Shown here: piece by piece, positions 1 to 11,567 of the stretch
Position numbering within the stretch: position 1 is the first letter of the stretch
How the letters are laid out: each line of letters opens with the position of its first letter
Origin: Macrobrachium rosenbergii
Lineage: Eukaryota; Arthropoda; Malacostraca; Decapoda; Palaemonidae
Length of the DNA stretch: 64,000 nt
NCBI RefSeq assembly: GCF_040412425.1
Contig: NC_089762.1
Coordinates: 20,150,202 to 20,214,201 of the forward strand
Reading direction: 5' to 3'
The notes under the pieces: generated by a model
Databases searched by the model: none
Told to the model about the DNA's origin: nothing
Seen by the model: only the letters and a program-made list of their open reading frames with translations
Program-made: the position numbers and the translations under genes

Positions 1-284
<284 letters not shown>

Positions 285-287
<3 letters not shown>

Positions 288-700
288 TAGTTTATTATGC
301 CGACGTTTCACGACAATTGCTATCGTTGCATTTTATATAAGTAACTTACCAAGTAATTACATAGCTATAGTTTCCACTCAACGGCAGCTAAGATTCAAAA
401 TCTCATGGGTAGCGCTTCAGTACAGTTTGTGTAGGTGATCAGCCCGTCCCACTAACGGAATATTGGAACGACCTAGCAAACAGTTCTGATTTGTTTCCTG
501 CTGTCCTTGGTGGCAACACCTGGTCTGGCGGTAGCATTTTCATTGTTTTCCGGTTATTTGACTGGATTCTGATGGAGGACTCTTTAAATCAGTCATCGGA
601 ACATGTATTTTGTAGCCTTCGAGCTGAAATCTTTCAGGATGAGTTTTTTTTCTTGTTTTGTTTTACTTTGATTCAGTCATCATTGAGCCGCCGGTAAACG
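285..700 (+). mobile_element. LTR/leader-like repeat, copy 1
   Basis: The stretch around 339-375 (acttaccaagtaattacata and following) recurs at about 10889-10925. There it lies some 400 bp upstream of a gag-like start codon. That position suggests the long terminal repeat or 5' leader of a retroelement family. Here no gag-like frame follows. The 68-codon open frame at 491-697 has no recognisable domain and is probably part of this leader. The family assignment is inferred from the position of the second copy only. Confidence 0.45.
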
Positions 701-1390
701 ATGCCATTTGGCTTGATGGTTTGTTTACCGGTTAGGCTTCTGGCGGTGTCAATAATAGTTTTGCATTGAAAGTAATTCTTGGATGTTACGACATTCCATT
801 ATCAAAGTAAACTGTATGTTACTCATTTTCATTAGGCCATAACTTTGGCAATTTATGAATTGTTTTCTGGCTATTAACAACTAGCAAGCCGCCGATAATA
901 GTTTTGTTTTTAAAAGTAATTCTCGAGTGTTACGACACTCCATTACAAAGTAATTGGCCTAGACACTAGTGTAAAACAATTGGTGTATGTTAGGCCTTTC
1001 ATTAGGCCATAATCTTTGCAATTTATGAATTGTTTCACGGCCTTAATATATTAGCGAGATGTAGATAATAGTTTTATCTTGAAAGTAATTCTCGGATGTT
1101 ACAGCATTCCATTTTAAAGTAATTGGCGTATGTTATGCCTTTTCATTAGGCATCAGCTTTTGCAATTCATGAACTGTTTGCAATTCATGAACTGTTTACC
1201 GACCATAGGCTGCTGGCGAGACGCAGATAATGTTTTGTCTTTAAAGTAATTTTCAGATGTTACGACATTGCATTACTATCTTTCATTAGCCCATAATTTT
1301 GGCAATTCATGATTTGTTTATCAGCCATATGCTTCGTGCAAGCCACTGATAATTGCCTTGAAAGTAGTTCTTGGGTATTTTGCCATTTCG
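700..1390. repeat. Diverged tandem repeat, about 120-170 bp unit
   Basis: A unit beginning with gataatagttttg and followed by aaagtaattctcggatgttacgacattcc recurs at about 752, 895, 1065, 1227 and 1346. Each unit also carries a 'cattaggccataatctttgcaatttatgaattgttt' type block (given here only as a landmark at about 830-860, 1000-1030, 1143-1170 and 1285-1315). Spacing is 119 to 170 bp. No coding potential is seen. Confidence 0.8.
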
Positions 1391-2189
1391 TTAACCCTTA
1401 GTGGACAGATTGAGCTTCAGTGTGAAGTAAAACAGGTTTGGGGAGGTGGACGGATTGAGCTTCAGTGTGAAGCAGAATTACACACCACTGTTATGGTAAT
1501 AATGATTCGAAACAAAGGTGCCAATACTTCTATATGCTATAAATTCACTAATGGCAACTTTTATACAGACGTGGGAGTTAGGCCAGTATCAGTAATGCTT
1601 GTGACTTCAAGGGGGAAGGTGCTGCACCTCTCTCTCTCACATGAGTCTTTTTGTAAATTTGCTTGTAAATATACAAAAGGGTTGCTGTTGTTTTTTGTTT
1701 TTGTCTTTTACGATAGTATGTCGGTTGTAAATGTAATTTTACAAAGAAAATTGCAAAGAAATATTAGAAAAAGCATGTAAAAGTAGAAAAGAAGTTACTG
1801 AATCTTCCCTCTCATAAATTTATGTAAATATTTTACGACAACTATGCAAAAAATTTGTTACTGCTTTTATTTCTTATCTGTTTTGATATTGTGTGAGCAG
1901 TAGTAATAATTTTACAAAATCCAAAAAACTTATTTATTAGAAAAAAATATAAGTTGGTAAAATTTAAGATTGTCTTGTAAATGAGGACCCACAAGGGGTT
2001 GTAAATAGTAATTTTCAACTTCTCGTGGAAGGTAGGAAAATTTTTAGAATTTTTTTTTTTAAAAGTATGAATGTACGTGTCATTCTCTTTCCATTGATAT
2101 GATTTTTTTTTTTTTATTTTGCCGACCTCAAAGTTTCCCCGGTCTGGGGTGCTGCACATTGATAAATTATGCCGTCCCTTAAGGATTAA
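1391..2189. mobile_element. TTAA-flanked non-autonomous element, copy 1
   Basis: The left end reads TTAACCCTTAGTGGA and the right end GTCCCTTAAGGATTAA, an imperfect inverted pair whose outermost four bases are TTAA. The interior matches 51983-52643 (for example the CATGAGTCTTTTTGTAAATT block at 1639 against 52176). The ends resemble piggyBac-type transposons, which duplicate TTAA on insertion. No transposase frame is present. The open frame at 1358-1780 crosses the left boundary and is not a gene; its repeated residues come from a short tandem duplication at 1404-1475. Confidence 0.6.
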
Positions 2190-2823
2190 GCCTGTGGCTT
2201 TTGGAATTATGAATTATTTACCGGACCTATGCTTCCTGAAAGCCTCCGGTAAATAAATTTTTGACATACCCGTCACACCTTCCTTTGCATAACTCTAAGT
2301 GCTAGGCAGAAAGTAGTAAGGAGAGGATTGGGGGCTTTTCTTGGCAGCTACAAGGTGACATTCTTGACAGCCAAGAACAAGCTTGCGCTACGAACCTTCC
2401 TGCCACCGATCTCGGGTGCCAGCTTTGTCTCCAGCACCCTCTCTCATGTGCTCGGCACCAGCGCTAGCGCCGATTCTCTCCTACTAGCCGTCTTACCACA
2501 TGCTCCCACGCCTGGCTCCCTTGCTTCCATTTCTATACCTTTGCCAGTCTTGTCTTGGTTAACACATGTTAACCTTGTTATAGTGAAGTGTAGTGCAGTG
2601 GAGGAGGTGACTACTCATCCCCCAATGCTCCTAGACAGGTCCCTGTCAAACTCCCTTTGCAAACCTGGGAGGAGGCAAACTGGAAGTCCAAGGGAGGTCG
2701 GGGGTTTCACATGGGTTGTTGCCCCCTCAGTCGAGCCTGTTGCGGTCCCAGGTATCGGCAGACAGCCACTAGAAAGGCGTCTTGTTGGATGTGTAGTGGA
2801 GGAGGTAACTATCCGGCCCTTAT
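2190..2823. other. No recognisable gene; partial copy of the 71-bp unit
   Basis: GC-richer than its surroundings. A partial, diverged copy of the 71-bp unit (ccctgtcaaactcc...cctgggaggaggc) is visible at 2640-2700. Overlapping open frames on both strands (2328-2834, 2615-2878) have no recognisable domain and run into the tandem array, so I do not call a gene. Confidence 0.6.
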
Positions 2824-3172
2824 GGATTTCATAAACCCAGTCCCTGTCAAACTCCCCTGCAAACCTGGAAGGAGGCATACTGTCAGTCCCTATCGGATTT
2901 CATAAACCCAGTCCCTGTCAAACTCCCCTGCAAACCTGGGAGGAGGCATACTGCCGGTCCCTATCTGATTTCATAAACCCAGTCCCTGTCAAACTCCCCT
3001 GCAAACCTGGGAGGAGGTATATTGTCAGTCCCTATTGGATTTCATAAACCCAGTCCCTGTCAAACTCCCCTGCAAACCTGGGAGGAGGTATACTGTCAGT
3101 CCCTATTGGATTTCATAAACCCAGTCCCTGTCAAACTCCCCTGCAAACCTGGGAGGAGGCATACTGCGGTCC
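2824..3172. repeat. 71-bp tandem array, five copies
   Basis: Units start at 2824, 2895, 2966, 3037 and 3108, an exact 71-bp step. Each holds ggatttcataaacccagtcc then a block ending ctgggaggaggcatactgtc. Seventy-one is not a multiple of three, so the open frames that run through it change frame at each unit and are not evidence of protein. Confidence 0.95.
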
Positions 3173-3689
3173 ATGTGAGTCCGATAGGGTTACCCCCTAG
3201 TCTAGCCTGTTGTGTAAAATATGCCTGATTGGTGAGTGTCAGTAACTTTGAATAAACATCCACGCAGTAAAAATTCATTTTTGAATCTTCAATGCAAGTA
3301 ATTTAAAATTTATGTTACCTTTAAATAAACAAAGGCTAAGTCTTTCACTTACTAATTGGACTGCTTCTTAATTCCAAAATTTTAAAATTATTGTGGTGCT
3401 CTCACAGTTATCCAGAAAACAGGTGGGTGCTCATCAGCTTAAAAAGGTTGGGAACTCCTGCTTTACGGGGACTCCATGCTAGGGGTTTGCCCAGCAAGGA
3501 CCAATACACCATGCATACTGCTATTACTGTTGTGCCTGCTGGTGTTGAAGATTCTGCTAGTTGTGAGATTCATTCTTATTATGTGCTTACTATGGAAGGA
3601 AATTCTTGTTGTTAGACAGTAGTACTGTTATCCTACTAGATATGATTTGAGATCATACTCTCTTCAGATCAGTATTTTTCAGCATCCCT

Positions 3690-4110
3690 GATTCTTAGAA
3701 AAGGATGCTCTCTTTGTCTTCTTGCACCCTTAAGCCATGTACTCACTATGTCTTGGAATCAGGAAATGAAATTTCAGCTCCTAAAAGGCAGCATTACAGA
3801 AGGTCTTTTAAAGATTCAAGTTCTTGAAGTGTTGACAACAATGACTTTTTTATTGCTGAGATTCCAGTGGTATGATGCAAATTACATTCCTCAAGATTCC
3901 TTGTTATCAAAGGCATCATCCATAGAAAATGAAAATGAAGAAAATTAATCATGAGTATTTTTATCTCAGGAAGCATTGGGATGGTACCTTTAAAATTGTA
4001 GGGGATAATTTAACATCCTCCCATGCAAGTAGGGCATGCTCAAAAGTTGAAACTTTAAACATTTTTACCTATATCTTATATATCCTCATGCTTTTAAATT
4101 GCAGCAGCTG
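3690..4110 (+). pseudogene. Coding-like segment with broken frames
   Basis: Three successive open segments look protein-like but do not form one frame. The first begins after a possible acceptor at about 3699 and includes LESGNEISAPKRQHYRRSF; an in-frame TGA follows at about 3824-3826, after which SVDNNDFFIAEIPVV continues in the same frame. The second, in another frame near 3870-3947, includes YDANYIPQDSLLSKASS. The third, from about 3971, includes KHWDGTFKIVGDNLTSSHAS. Gaps between them are too short for ordinary introns. It may be a decayed gene or processed copy, or 5' exons of the gene downstream that I cannot resolve. I recognise no family. Confidence 0.35.
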
Positions 4111-5028
4111 ACATAAATAACAGTTATATATGTATCACTGGTAAGAAAATTGATTGTACATGTTAAACCTCTGTAATGCTGGGTTCTCAGAGGGTATAAT
4201 ACAACTATTAACTCAAAATTTGGTACAGTGTTGATGGTCAAGGACCACCATAGCAGTATGCAATTTCCATTCTTATTTTAAAATCATTAATTTTTCACTT
4301 CAACTATTAATTATTATTGGAATTTCTATTTTATTTGTAATAATAATATATCACTGAATGTTAAATTATTATGCTTAAAAATGTCTAAACAAGTTTTAAA
4401 GTATAAAACTAAAAAAATCATGTAACTTTTTACTTTTAGAGTACTTGGCTAAATATGTTTCATGATGTTTCAGATGTTTTTATGTTAAAAATGAGCTAAA
4501 TTTATTATTAAACACCTGACCAAATGTAAAACATTTATTAATTATTTACAAAGTAATGTTAAAATTAATGGATGTAACTCCATGAGTATTTCACAGCTAC
4601 TTTGTACTATTCCTGTGTATTTTACCAACCATGAATAAAATAAAGTGATGGAAGGGCAGGAACAAAATGATCACCTGGGTAAAATATTTACACGCTCTAC
4701 ATTTCTTCTTTATTGAAGTTTATTCATCCTTTAGCTTCCTTTTAGGTCTGCTTTTCACGCTAAAATAGTGATCCAGGTTATGCCAGCATTAGATCTGGGG
4801 CACGATGTTTGAACTCGTTAGGCATCCACCAAAGAACCACAAACAAAGAAAAGCTCTATCCAGGGCTGTCTTCTTGCCATTAGGCATCCGGTATCAATTA
4901 AAGTCTGGCAGGTTTGTTTTATGTTAATGGTGAATGGCTACTGTCAATTTGTGGTTGAGACTTTTGAAACAAGCAATGGTAATGTGAGCACTGATCATGA
5001 GGTGACATATAAAGCATAGATATTTGAG
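4111..5028. other. Upstream region, no firm feature
   Basis: AT-rich and apparently single-copy. Two weak coding hints exist: a short plus-strand open stretch at about 4908-5020 (containing VNGYCQFVVETFE) with possible GT donors at 4978 and 4984, and a minus-strand mini-exon at 4720-4759. No promoter can be placed from sequence alone. Confidence 0.4.
4720..4759 (-). CDS. Possible minus-strand terminal mini-exon
   Basis: Reading the complement, an acceptor-like CTATTTTAG is followed by an open 12-codon stretch ending KSRPKRKLKDE and a TAA at 4722-4720. An AATAAA lies about 10 nt beyond the stop. The arrangement of acceptor, basic tail, stop and poly(A) signal is what a terminal exon looks like, but forty bases can do this by chance. 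I found no convincing partner exon on this strand. Confidence 0.2.
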
Positions 5029-5060
5029 ATGCATAGCACATTGTTGGTAAATGCTTTTAG
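5029..5060 (+). CDS. Candidate exon 1 with start codon
   Basis: An ATG at 5029 gives MHSTLLVNAF plus two bases, ending at a good donor (TTTTAG|GTAAGA at 5061). The two-base phase matches the single base that opens exon 2, making Ser at the junction. A stop codon lies just upstream in frame, so translation could start here. The exon is only 32 bases, so it is the weakest in the model. A longer or different 5' exon is possible. Confidence 0.3.
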
Positions 5061-5540
5061 GTAAGATTTTTTTGGCCTGCTGAATAAGCATCTCCCCAAC
5101 AGTGCTGAAAACTTCATTTCGTCTGGAATTTACAAGTACACTGGCTACCCATCAACCATACTAATTTCTGAATGTTTACAACTGCCTCTGAAAAACTTTG
5201 GGCAGCCTTCCAGTTAGTCTTAGCTCGTTAATTGCATTATGATGGTTGTATGCAATTTTACCTGTTATCTGAAAAACTCTGTCTTAATCAGCGGTTACCA
5301 AACACTGAATAAGGTGGGTATTTTTGGGGACTCAAAATTGGCAAATTAACAATGAAGTTTTGCCAGAGAAATAGTTAACTCATACATAAATTTCACTTTA
5401 TACATACTAGTCAGTTGCAGCAAAATGCTTGTGTGCTGACACTCAGATTTTATGAGAAACATGATTATTCAGTACAAATCTTGTCAAAAATTGTTGCTTA
5501 TGTATCTTGATCATTTTGGTATGCATATGTATTATATCAG

Positions 5541-5582
5541 TGAGGATGAGCCATCATCTACCATCAAATGCGCCCAACCATG
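5541..5582 (+). CDS. Candidate exon 2
   Basis: It is bounded by ATTATATCAG and ATG|GTGAGC. The frame used reads EDEPSSTIKCAQP and ends with two bases that join the first base of exon 3 to give Cys. One other frame is also open across this short exon; I chose this one because it is the one that matches exon 3. Confidence 0.45.
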
Positions 5583-6120
5583 GTGAGCATTTTAAAATAA
5601 GGTAAAGTTTTCTCATTATGGTGTTTTTTCTATCTTTATAATAATAATAATATACATAACATTATTGTAATAGGAAAACTATTTCAGCTAGATATTTTTT
5701 TTATATTATTGGTAGATGTTTAAAGAATGGTTTTCATTAAGTATAATACGGAGCAAACCCAACTTCTTGCCTTGTGGGAGATGCACCACCTCCCAACTTT
5801 AACAAAATAAAGCTACCAGCCAAAAATTTTGAAATTAAAACTTTCCAGTGGGACTTAAACCTATGCACTTAACTTGCTTCTGAGTTTAGTTCTTCCATTG
5901 TGACCAAAATAAGATCTCGGGAACAAAATTAAGTGAGCGAAACCCAGAGCATGCTCAATCCCGATACACCTAAAAGTAATGAGGAAAATGGCCAGCGTTT
6001 AATGCACTGTTGCCACATCAGTGTGTACTGTAAAGGGTAAGAAATGAACCTAGGTAGTTGTTGTAGACAAAGAGATTGAGCCATCTTGTCTTGAGTTCTT
6101 ACATTCTATCATTGTACCAG

Positions 6121-6245
6121 CATGCACTATTCTGGCCAAAACCAACTACAAGAGAATTCTTTGAGATTGGTTGGTCTGTCTTATGGAGCCGGGGGCGACC
6201 ACAAGAGTAATTCCTTTGAGGACTCACAGCAGCTACCAAAAATAG
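6121..6245 (+). CDS. Candidate exon 3
   Basis: It follows the acceptor ATCATTGTACCAG and reads MHYSGQNQLQENSL, then LRLVGLSYGAGGDHKSNS and FEDSQQLPKI. The chosen donor (AAATAG|GTTTTT) is weak, but it leaves one base that pairs with the two-base opening of exon 4. A second possible donor at 6281 would be phase 0 and would skip exon 4 straight to exon 5. The ATG at 6122 could be an alternative start. No domain is recognised. Confidence 0.55.
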
Positions 6246-7167
6246 GTTTTTCCTATGTCAAAACATGCTTTATTAAAAAAGTATCAAATTTTTTTTTTGA
6301 GTATCATATTAATATATTATTTTGGATGTTATTCATTTTATAATCAAATTGTAAAGTCATAAAGAAATAGGAAAAGGAAATACATTATAATGAATTAGAA
6401 TTTGGGAAAAGTGTGGCTGTGGAGAAAATTGGAATTAACCTCATAGACTGATCTAAGAAAATGGTTACATTATTGGATTATGATAAAGAATTAGGAATTA
6501 AAAGTTTACTGAATATATAGCTGAGATTCATTTATCATTCTATTGATTCTGAGAGTGTTTCATATATTACCATTCTTGGGAAAATTACATCATTAATTTT
6601 GCTTAAACAAAATATCATCAGAAAAAACTTGCCACTGGATATCCTACCAACACTGTTAACTCACCCTTCGGCTGTTCACAGTGCACTGAATAGCAAGAAA
6701 TGAAACCACGCTGTATGGGGAACAGCTTGTTGCCGTAGGACTACCTTGTGCTGTTAAGAGTTGGCCAACATACCCCAGATATGTTCCATATATGCCTGTG
6801 ATATTTATTTTTCTATGTAAACAGGAATTCATACCTCCTAAACTAAGTACTGGTGGTAAATATATGTAAGAATATATTCATGTTTGAAATTCTGTTTTGA
6901 GTAGAAATATACAAATTAGAGGCTAAACCGAAATTTTTTTATTCAACAGCAAAAAAAATAAAAAGGCAAAAATAGCAATATGGTATTGACAAAAACTGTG
7001 CCAAACCATAGTACAGTACTAGTTGCTTAGCCACAAACTTCAGAACTAAAGAGGTTAAGTCTGCACTTTTTCATGTAGCAAAGTGGATTTTTAGTTCTAC
7101 ATTTAATTGATATTTATTTTTAAAAGTAAGGAAATTTATATTCTCATAACTTCAATCTGTCATTTAG

Positions 7168-7220
7168 ATATAAATTGCCATCGTAAAGGCTTATTCCCCT
7201 CCTTCTACCAGCCTACTTCT
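7168..7220 (+). CDS. Candidate exon 4
   Basis: Acceptor CTGTCATTTAG and strong donor TCT|GTAAGT. Only one of three frames is open, with two leading bases, and it reads INCHRKGLFPSFYQPTS and ends in phase 0. Both phases fit the neighbours, which supports the exon despite its small size. Confidence 0.5.
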
Positions 7221-8083
7221 GTAAGTTAAATCTGAGCTTCTGCCCAGTCAACAAAGTAATGGAGATTTTATGCATAATTTTGTTGTTTTGCACTAAACCA
7301 AACTACCATTATTTGGCTTCAAAAGAATACCAAAACCAGTATTCTGCAATGAAAATAATTTACAGCAAGCATAAAGAGGACAAGTATTAGATACAAAAAA
7401 ATTCAAAGGTTAAGTTCCTGCACAGGACAGTGCTTTTCTTAGTGAAACTCAGGACTTGATTTGTGAGATGATTTAACGGGAGAAAAAAAAATGTTTGTGT
7501 GGCTTCAGCAGCTGATCTTAATAATTGTTACAAGCCAGAGGAACTGTCTTCAAACTTTTGAGTTACAGACAACAGTAGTTATGGAAGACATTCTTCAAGA
7601 CATGGAAAAGATGTAGAACTGGAGTTCCAAGTCCAGTGCTGATAACCCCATGGCTACCCCCACATATTTTTTTTCCCTCCTTACATCAGGTTAAGACAAT
7701 AGCATAAGTGTCCTAGGTTCTTGTGAATGTTTGACAGGCCACCCCTGGCATTGAGGCTTTAGTCTGGCATGTCACATCTTCCATGTTTAGACCTGCAGAT
7801 GCATTGACTCCAGCAAAGGGGGACTAAATTAGAAGGGTTTTAGGAGATGCTTGTGACTGCCAGCTGTCAGGAGTTACTTTTGGGAGCTAAAACCTGACCT
7901 CTTGAAATTGTCGTGGACAGTCCAAAGAACTTACTTTAGGAAAGGAGGCTGGTTGGTTCTCTGGGTCATGTACCCATCCTCAATATTAAGGTTGTAGCAT
8001 TTTCTCTTGCTAATAGTATATTAAGAAATAGAGATGCTGAAAAAAGGGAACTATCTGATTTGCTGTTGGTATCATGTTATTAG

Positions 8084-8132
8084 CCTTTGGACAAAGAGTA
8101 TAATGAACTGTCATCTCTTCATGGCATAACTG
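8084..8132 (+). CDS. Candidate exon 5
   Basis: Acceptor GGTATCATGTTATTAG and donor ACTG|GTAAGA. Only the frame reading PLDKEYNELSSLHGIT is open. It begins in phase 0 and ends with one base, which pairs with the two-base opening of exon 6 to give Val. The intron to exon 6 is 684 bp. Confidence 0.6.
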
Positions 8133-8816
8133 GTAAGATAGTTCTACTTCCTCTCACTCTCATTGGTCATAAAGTAATTAAGGCTGTGGGATTTTTCTGT
8201 CCCCTTCATCTGGATTCAACTCCAAAGAATCTTTACTCAGCACAGTATACATTTTGGAGTTACCCATCAGTTCTAAGTTTTTACTGTTTTCTCTAAAAGA
8301 AAATATAGAAAAGCAGCAATAATGGGAGATGGTATTTCTTAAGAATGATGTTTGGATAAAAAAAATAGCTATATTTTGTGATTCTGAATTACGTGGGGGT
8401 AAAGTGATTTCCAGTCAAATGAATTGAGCTATTGTAATGGTTATTACTGTACTGCTTAGCTAGTAGTTGAAAGTAAGTAGAGAAGAATATATGTTGTAAT
8501 GACAGAAACTGAGAATGTTGAACGTCCATAAGTGCCAATCCTAATTTTACTCTTACTGGAGTGAGATTTCCCAGTCTCTCGAGTAAGTAAAGGAGTGTGG
8601 GTAGTGAGACTGGAAAATGTTACTGACTGAAAGTCTCATTCAGCTTAACAGCTGCTTTTTATGATTTTAGGTTTGAGGTCAGTGCTCAGTTGTACCCCTT
8701 GTAATGAACAGTAGATATAAGGAAGGTAGTAATTGTTCTTGGAAGTGGCAAATGGTACACAGTTTTGTAAGTTTGTGGTCAGTATCACTTTTTCCCTTGA
8801 ATATATATATAAAAAG

Positions 8817-9006
8817 TCAAACACCTTCAGGCACATGCTTCGAGTTGTGGTGAAATGGGAATGGAAGAGGATCCAGTACCAGTGGGCGATCAGTTGAGAG
8901 GAAATCGCAAGCAAGTCTCACGCAGGGGAGATCATGCCAAAGAAGCCTCCTCAAGTGAGGAAGTTGTTGTATCTAAGTTTGTGTCAAGGAGAAATAAGCG
9001 AGAAAG
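8817..9006 (+). CDS. Exon 6, basic and Ser/Glu-rich segment
   Basis: It begins after a pyrimidine-containing tract (CACTTTTTCCCTTG...AAAAAG) and ends GAAAG|GTTGGT. It reads KHLQAHASSCGEMGMEEDP and on to a basic/acidic linker ending SRRNKRER. The acceptor at 8831 (CCTTCAG) is an alternative that would be phase 0 and not match exon 5; the ATG at 8855 could also serve as a start if the upstream exons are wrong. The final two bases join exon 7 to give Arg. The HASSCGE stretch looks like the second half of a UBZ-type finger whose first Cys pair I cannot place. Confidence 0.72.
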
Positions 9007-9599
9007 GTTGGTGAAAGTTATGTACAATTTTTTTATTCAAAATTCTCTAATCAGTTGCCTTTTTCATGTGAATTTTTTATTATTCTTATTTTAAAGATAT
9101 TATATACATTTTCAGTGTATAGTATATATTGTACTGCCAGTCTCCAGAAAATGTAGTCTGTATTTGTGGGTGCCCTATGTAACTTCTCATTGTGAAAGGC
9201 AAAAATGGAAAGAAAGAGGAATAGTAACAGAAAAAGGAAAGAGAAGGATATGAGAAGCAGAAAAGAAAGAAAAGATGAATGGCAGAAAAATATGGAAAAA
9301 TACATGCTACTGGGAAAATATACTTTGATAGGAAAGAATGTTACTGAAAAAAATGCCATTTTCATTTTGCATACAGAAAAGAGCAAAAAGCACCAAGAGC
9401 AGGATAAACAAACTAACTGAAAACAGTTGGAGAAGTTTAAGATGAGCCAAACTGATTATATGAAAATCAGAGTGGATGGCTTATGACCATAATAATATAC
9501 AAAGGAAAATGGAGGCACACTGCAAAGTTGAAGTTATAGTGGATTAAGATGATGGATCATGCTATAAAAATATCAGAGAAGGTGTAAAGAAGGCTGAAA

Positions 9600-10500
9600 A
9601 TAAATGGTTAATATTGGAAAGTGTCAGTTTGGCTTTATGCCTGAAGTAGTCTTTTTACTGAAGAACCTACTAAAAGAATAACATGCTAGTGATATTACTG
9701 TATCATAAACCAAGACCAAGAGTAAATTTAGTGGTAGTTATAACAAGGATTTGAGATAAATATTGGTTTACAGCAAGGTTCAGCACAGAGTCCTTTGAGC
9801 TCTTAGTAACCATTGGATATAAGAAGTGCCGAAAAGGAGGCCCCTGTGGGCCATGTTATGCAGATGACTTATTGTTAACAAAGGACTTAAAAGTTGTTGA
9901 AATGTTGGAAAGATGCAAGGGTTGAATGGGAAGGGGAATTGAAAATCATTGTAAGTGAAACAAAGGGGATTATGGAAGATGCTTGGGATTATAGAATATG
10001 AACAAGCTACAAGACTTTTACCCCCAAAATGTTTAAGAGCAAATTTTGTAAAACAGTGGCAGTACACCAGGTTAAGGTGAAAGTGCAGATTTTATTAAAA
10101 GGGGCAGAATATTAACAGTAATATCCTACCCCTATCACATCTGTTAACCTAAGGACACATTGGAAAGCGAAGCAGACATTAGGGGTGTGAGTGGCAAATT
10201 TTGATGCACACATAAAACATGTACTACGTCATGCAGTAAAGACATGGAAGACATGATGAAGAAGTGTGACCACAGAATGCTAAGGTTCGTGACTCGAATG
10301 TGGTAGGAATGCCAGTGTAGATGAGTAAGTTGTGAAGTGTGGTTGACAGCAGCTGGAAAATAGTCTTAAAAGAAGAAGATAAAAAATTAATGGTACAAAG
10401 ACCAACATTGCAGTCCAGGAAATTATGGGAAAAGGTCATAGGTAAAGAAGTAGACTAGGTGGACATTCCAGCAGTGTGTGTACAAGATGGAAGACCATGA
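9600..10500 (+). mobile_element. Degraded LINE reverse transcriptase
   Basis: Frame-broken remnant of a non-LTR retrotransposon RT. CQFGFMP at about 9627 is the fingers/palm entry seen in such enzymes. YADD, the catalytic loop, is encoded at 9857-9868 inside CGPCYADDLLLTKDLKVV. The region after 10070 fits the thumb and C-terminal part only loosely. Stop codons and frame changes make it non-functional. The minus-strand open frames here are shadows. Confidence 0.75.
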
Positions 10501-10869
10501 AGATTGCTCATTTCTCAACTAATTCTGTAAAGGGAAAGTCTTGTATGAAACATCAAGAAGATAATATTGATATTGAACTCTTATATGACAGTATATTGAA
10601 TGTAGCAGTATAAAAAGGGCAATGTTATCTTTAGATTACTCCAAATATAAAATGCATCAGAGATAATAAAGCAGCCAAGAAAATTTTGAATGCATGTTGA
10701 TTGGGACAAAAGATCAGGTTTTGTGTTAACAGGTACAGTATGTAGAGAAGCTGGCATGTAAAGATATGTAATATTTCTTTTCCTTGATATTGCCAACTTT
10801 CAATACAGAGGCATTAACAAATATTGTCACTCTAAATCACATGAAAAAATATCTTCTTGTGGTAAGAAA

Positions 10870-11278
10870 ATAAGTAATTTTATATAAGGAACTTACCAAG
10901 TAATTACATAGCTATAGTTTCTAACTATTACGGTAGCTAAAATTTGAAAACTCGCGGTAGCGATCTTTTGTTTTGGTGTAGGTAACTAGTTCCGCCCACT
11001 TTCGGGAAAGAGGAGCAACTTTGCAAAGAACCTCTGTTTGTTTCTGCCGGCTGATGACGAAGGTTGTCAGCTCTCAGCTAAATTTGGAAATTTGTTTCTT
11101 TGCTGGTTTTTCGGTTGAGACGAAATTGGTGAAGTATATTTACTCTTGGTAGCCTTTTGGCAATTATTCAGTGATAGGTTTTTTCTTAAAAGACTGGATT
11201 TTCACTTGTTTGACAGTTTTCTTTCAAGAATTAGACTTTTCTTGACTTAAGACTTTAGTAACTAACTTGTCTGTGACG
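10870..11278 (+). mobile_element. LTR/leader-like repeat, copy 2
   Basis: It shares the acttaccaagtaattacata block with 339-375 and ends at the start codon of the gag-like remnant, so it is probably the 5' LTR or leader of that element. Confidence 0.5.
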
Positions 11279-11567
11279 ATGTCCGACCCAAGTACGTCTT
11301 CCACTTGTTATTGCAGTAAAGGCTGCAATATGAGGTTGACTTCAGCAGAGTATGATTCGCATACCATTTGCACAGATTGCAGAGGTCAGGTTTGCTCATT
11401 ATGTTAACTTGTGATGAATGTGTAGACTGGGATCCTAAACAATGGAAAGTCTTAAGTTATCTCTCTAAAATTAGAAAGGGAATGACAGTCAGACTGCAGC
11501 TAGTCAGGAATTTGCTAAGTCTCCTAATAATATCCCAGTTTTCTAGCTGTACCACCTGTTCCTTTAC
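11279..11567 (+). pseudogene. Retroelement gag-like remnant, Cys/His-rich
   Basis: From the ATG at 11279 the frame runs through CNMRLTSAEYDSHTICTDC and CRGQVCSLC to a stop, then continues in another frame as CDECVDWDPKQWKVLSYL. The Cys/His spacing (C..D-x-H-x2-C-x2-C-R-x3-C, then a C-x2-C-x-x-W block followed by QW) matches the remnants at 37931-38314 (minus) and 61836 onward. I infer the N-terminal gag-like protein of one LTR or DIRS-type retroelement family. The superfamily cannot be settled from this piece. It is truncated at 11567 by the TTAA element. Confidence 0.55.

Noticed and set aside
2328..2834. 168-codon open frame
   Set aside because: No domain, no splice context, overlaps equally long frames on the other strand and runs into the 71-bp array.
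2824..3172. Regular repeats as a CRISPR array
   Set aside because: Units are contiguous 71-bp tandem copies without unique spacers, and the DNA is eukaryotic.
7212..7220. Nine-base micro-exon CCTACTTCT after a strong pyrimidine tract
   Set aside because: The longer exon 7168-7220 with the same donor explains the phases on both sides.
8831..9006. Acceptor at 8831 for exon 6
   Set aside because: It would start in phase 0 and not fit exon 5, whereas 8817 does; kept only as an alternative.
9205..9420. 71-codon Lys/Arg/Glu-rich open frame just after exon 6
   Set aside because: Purine-rich low-complexity DNA; no acceptor in phase and no domain.
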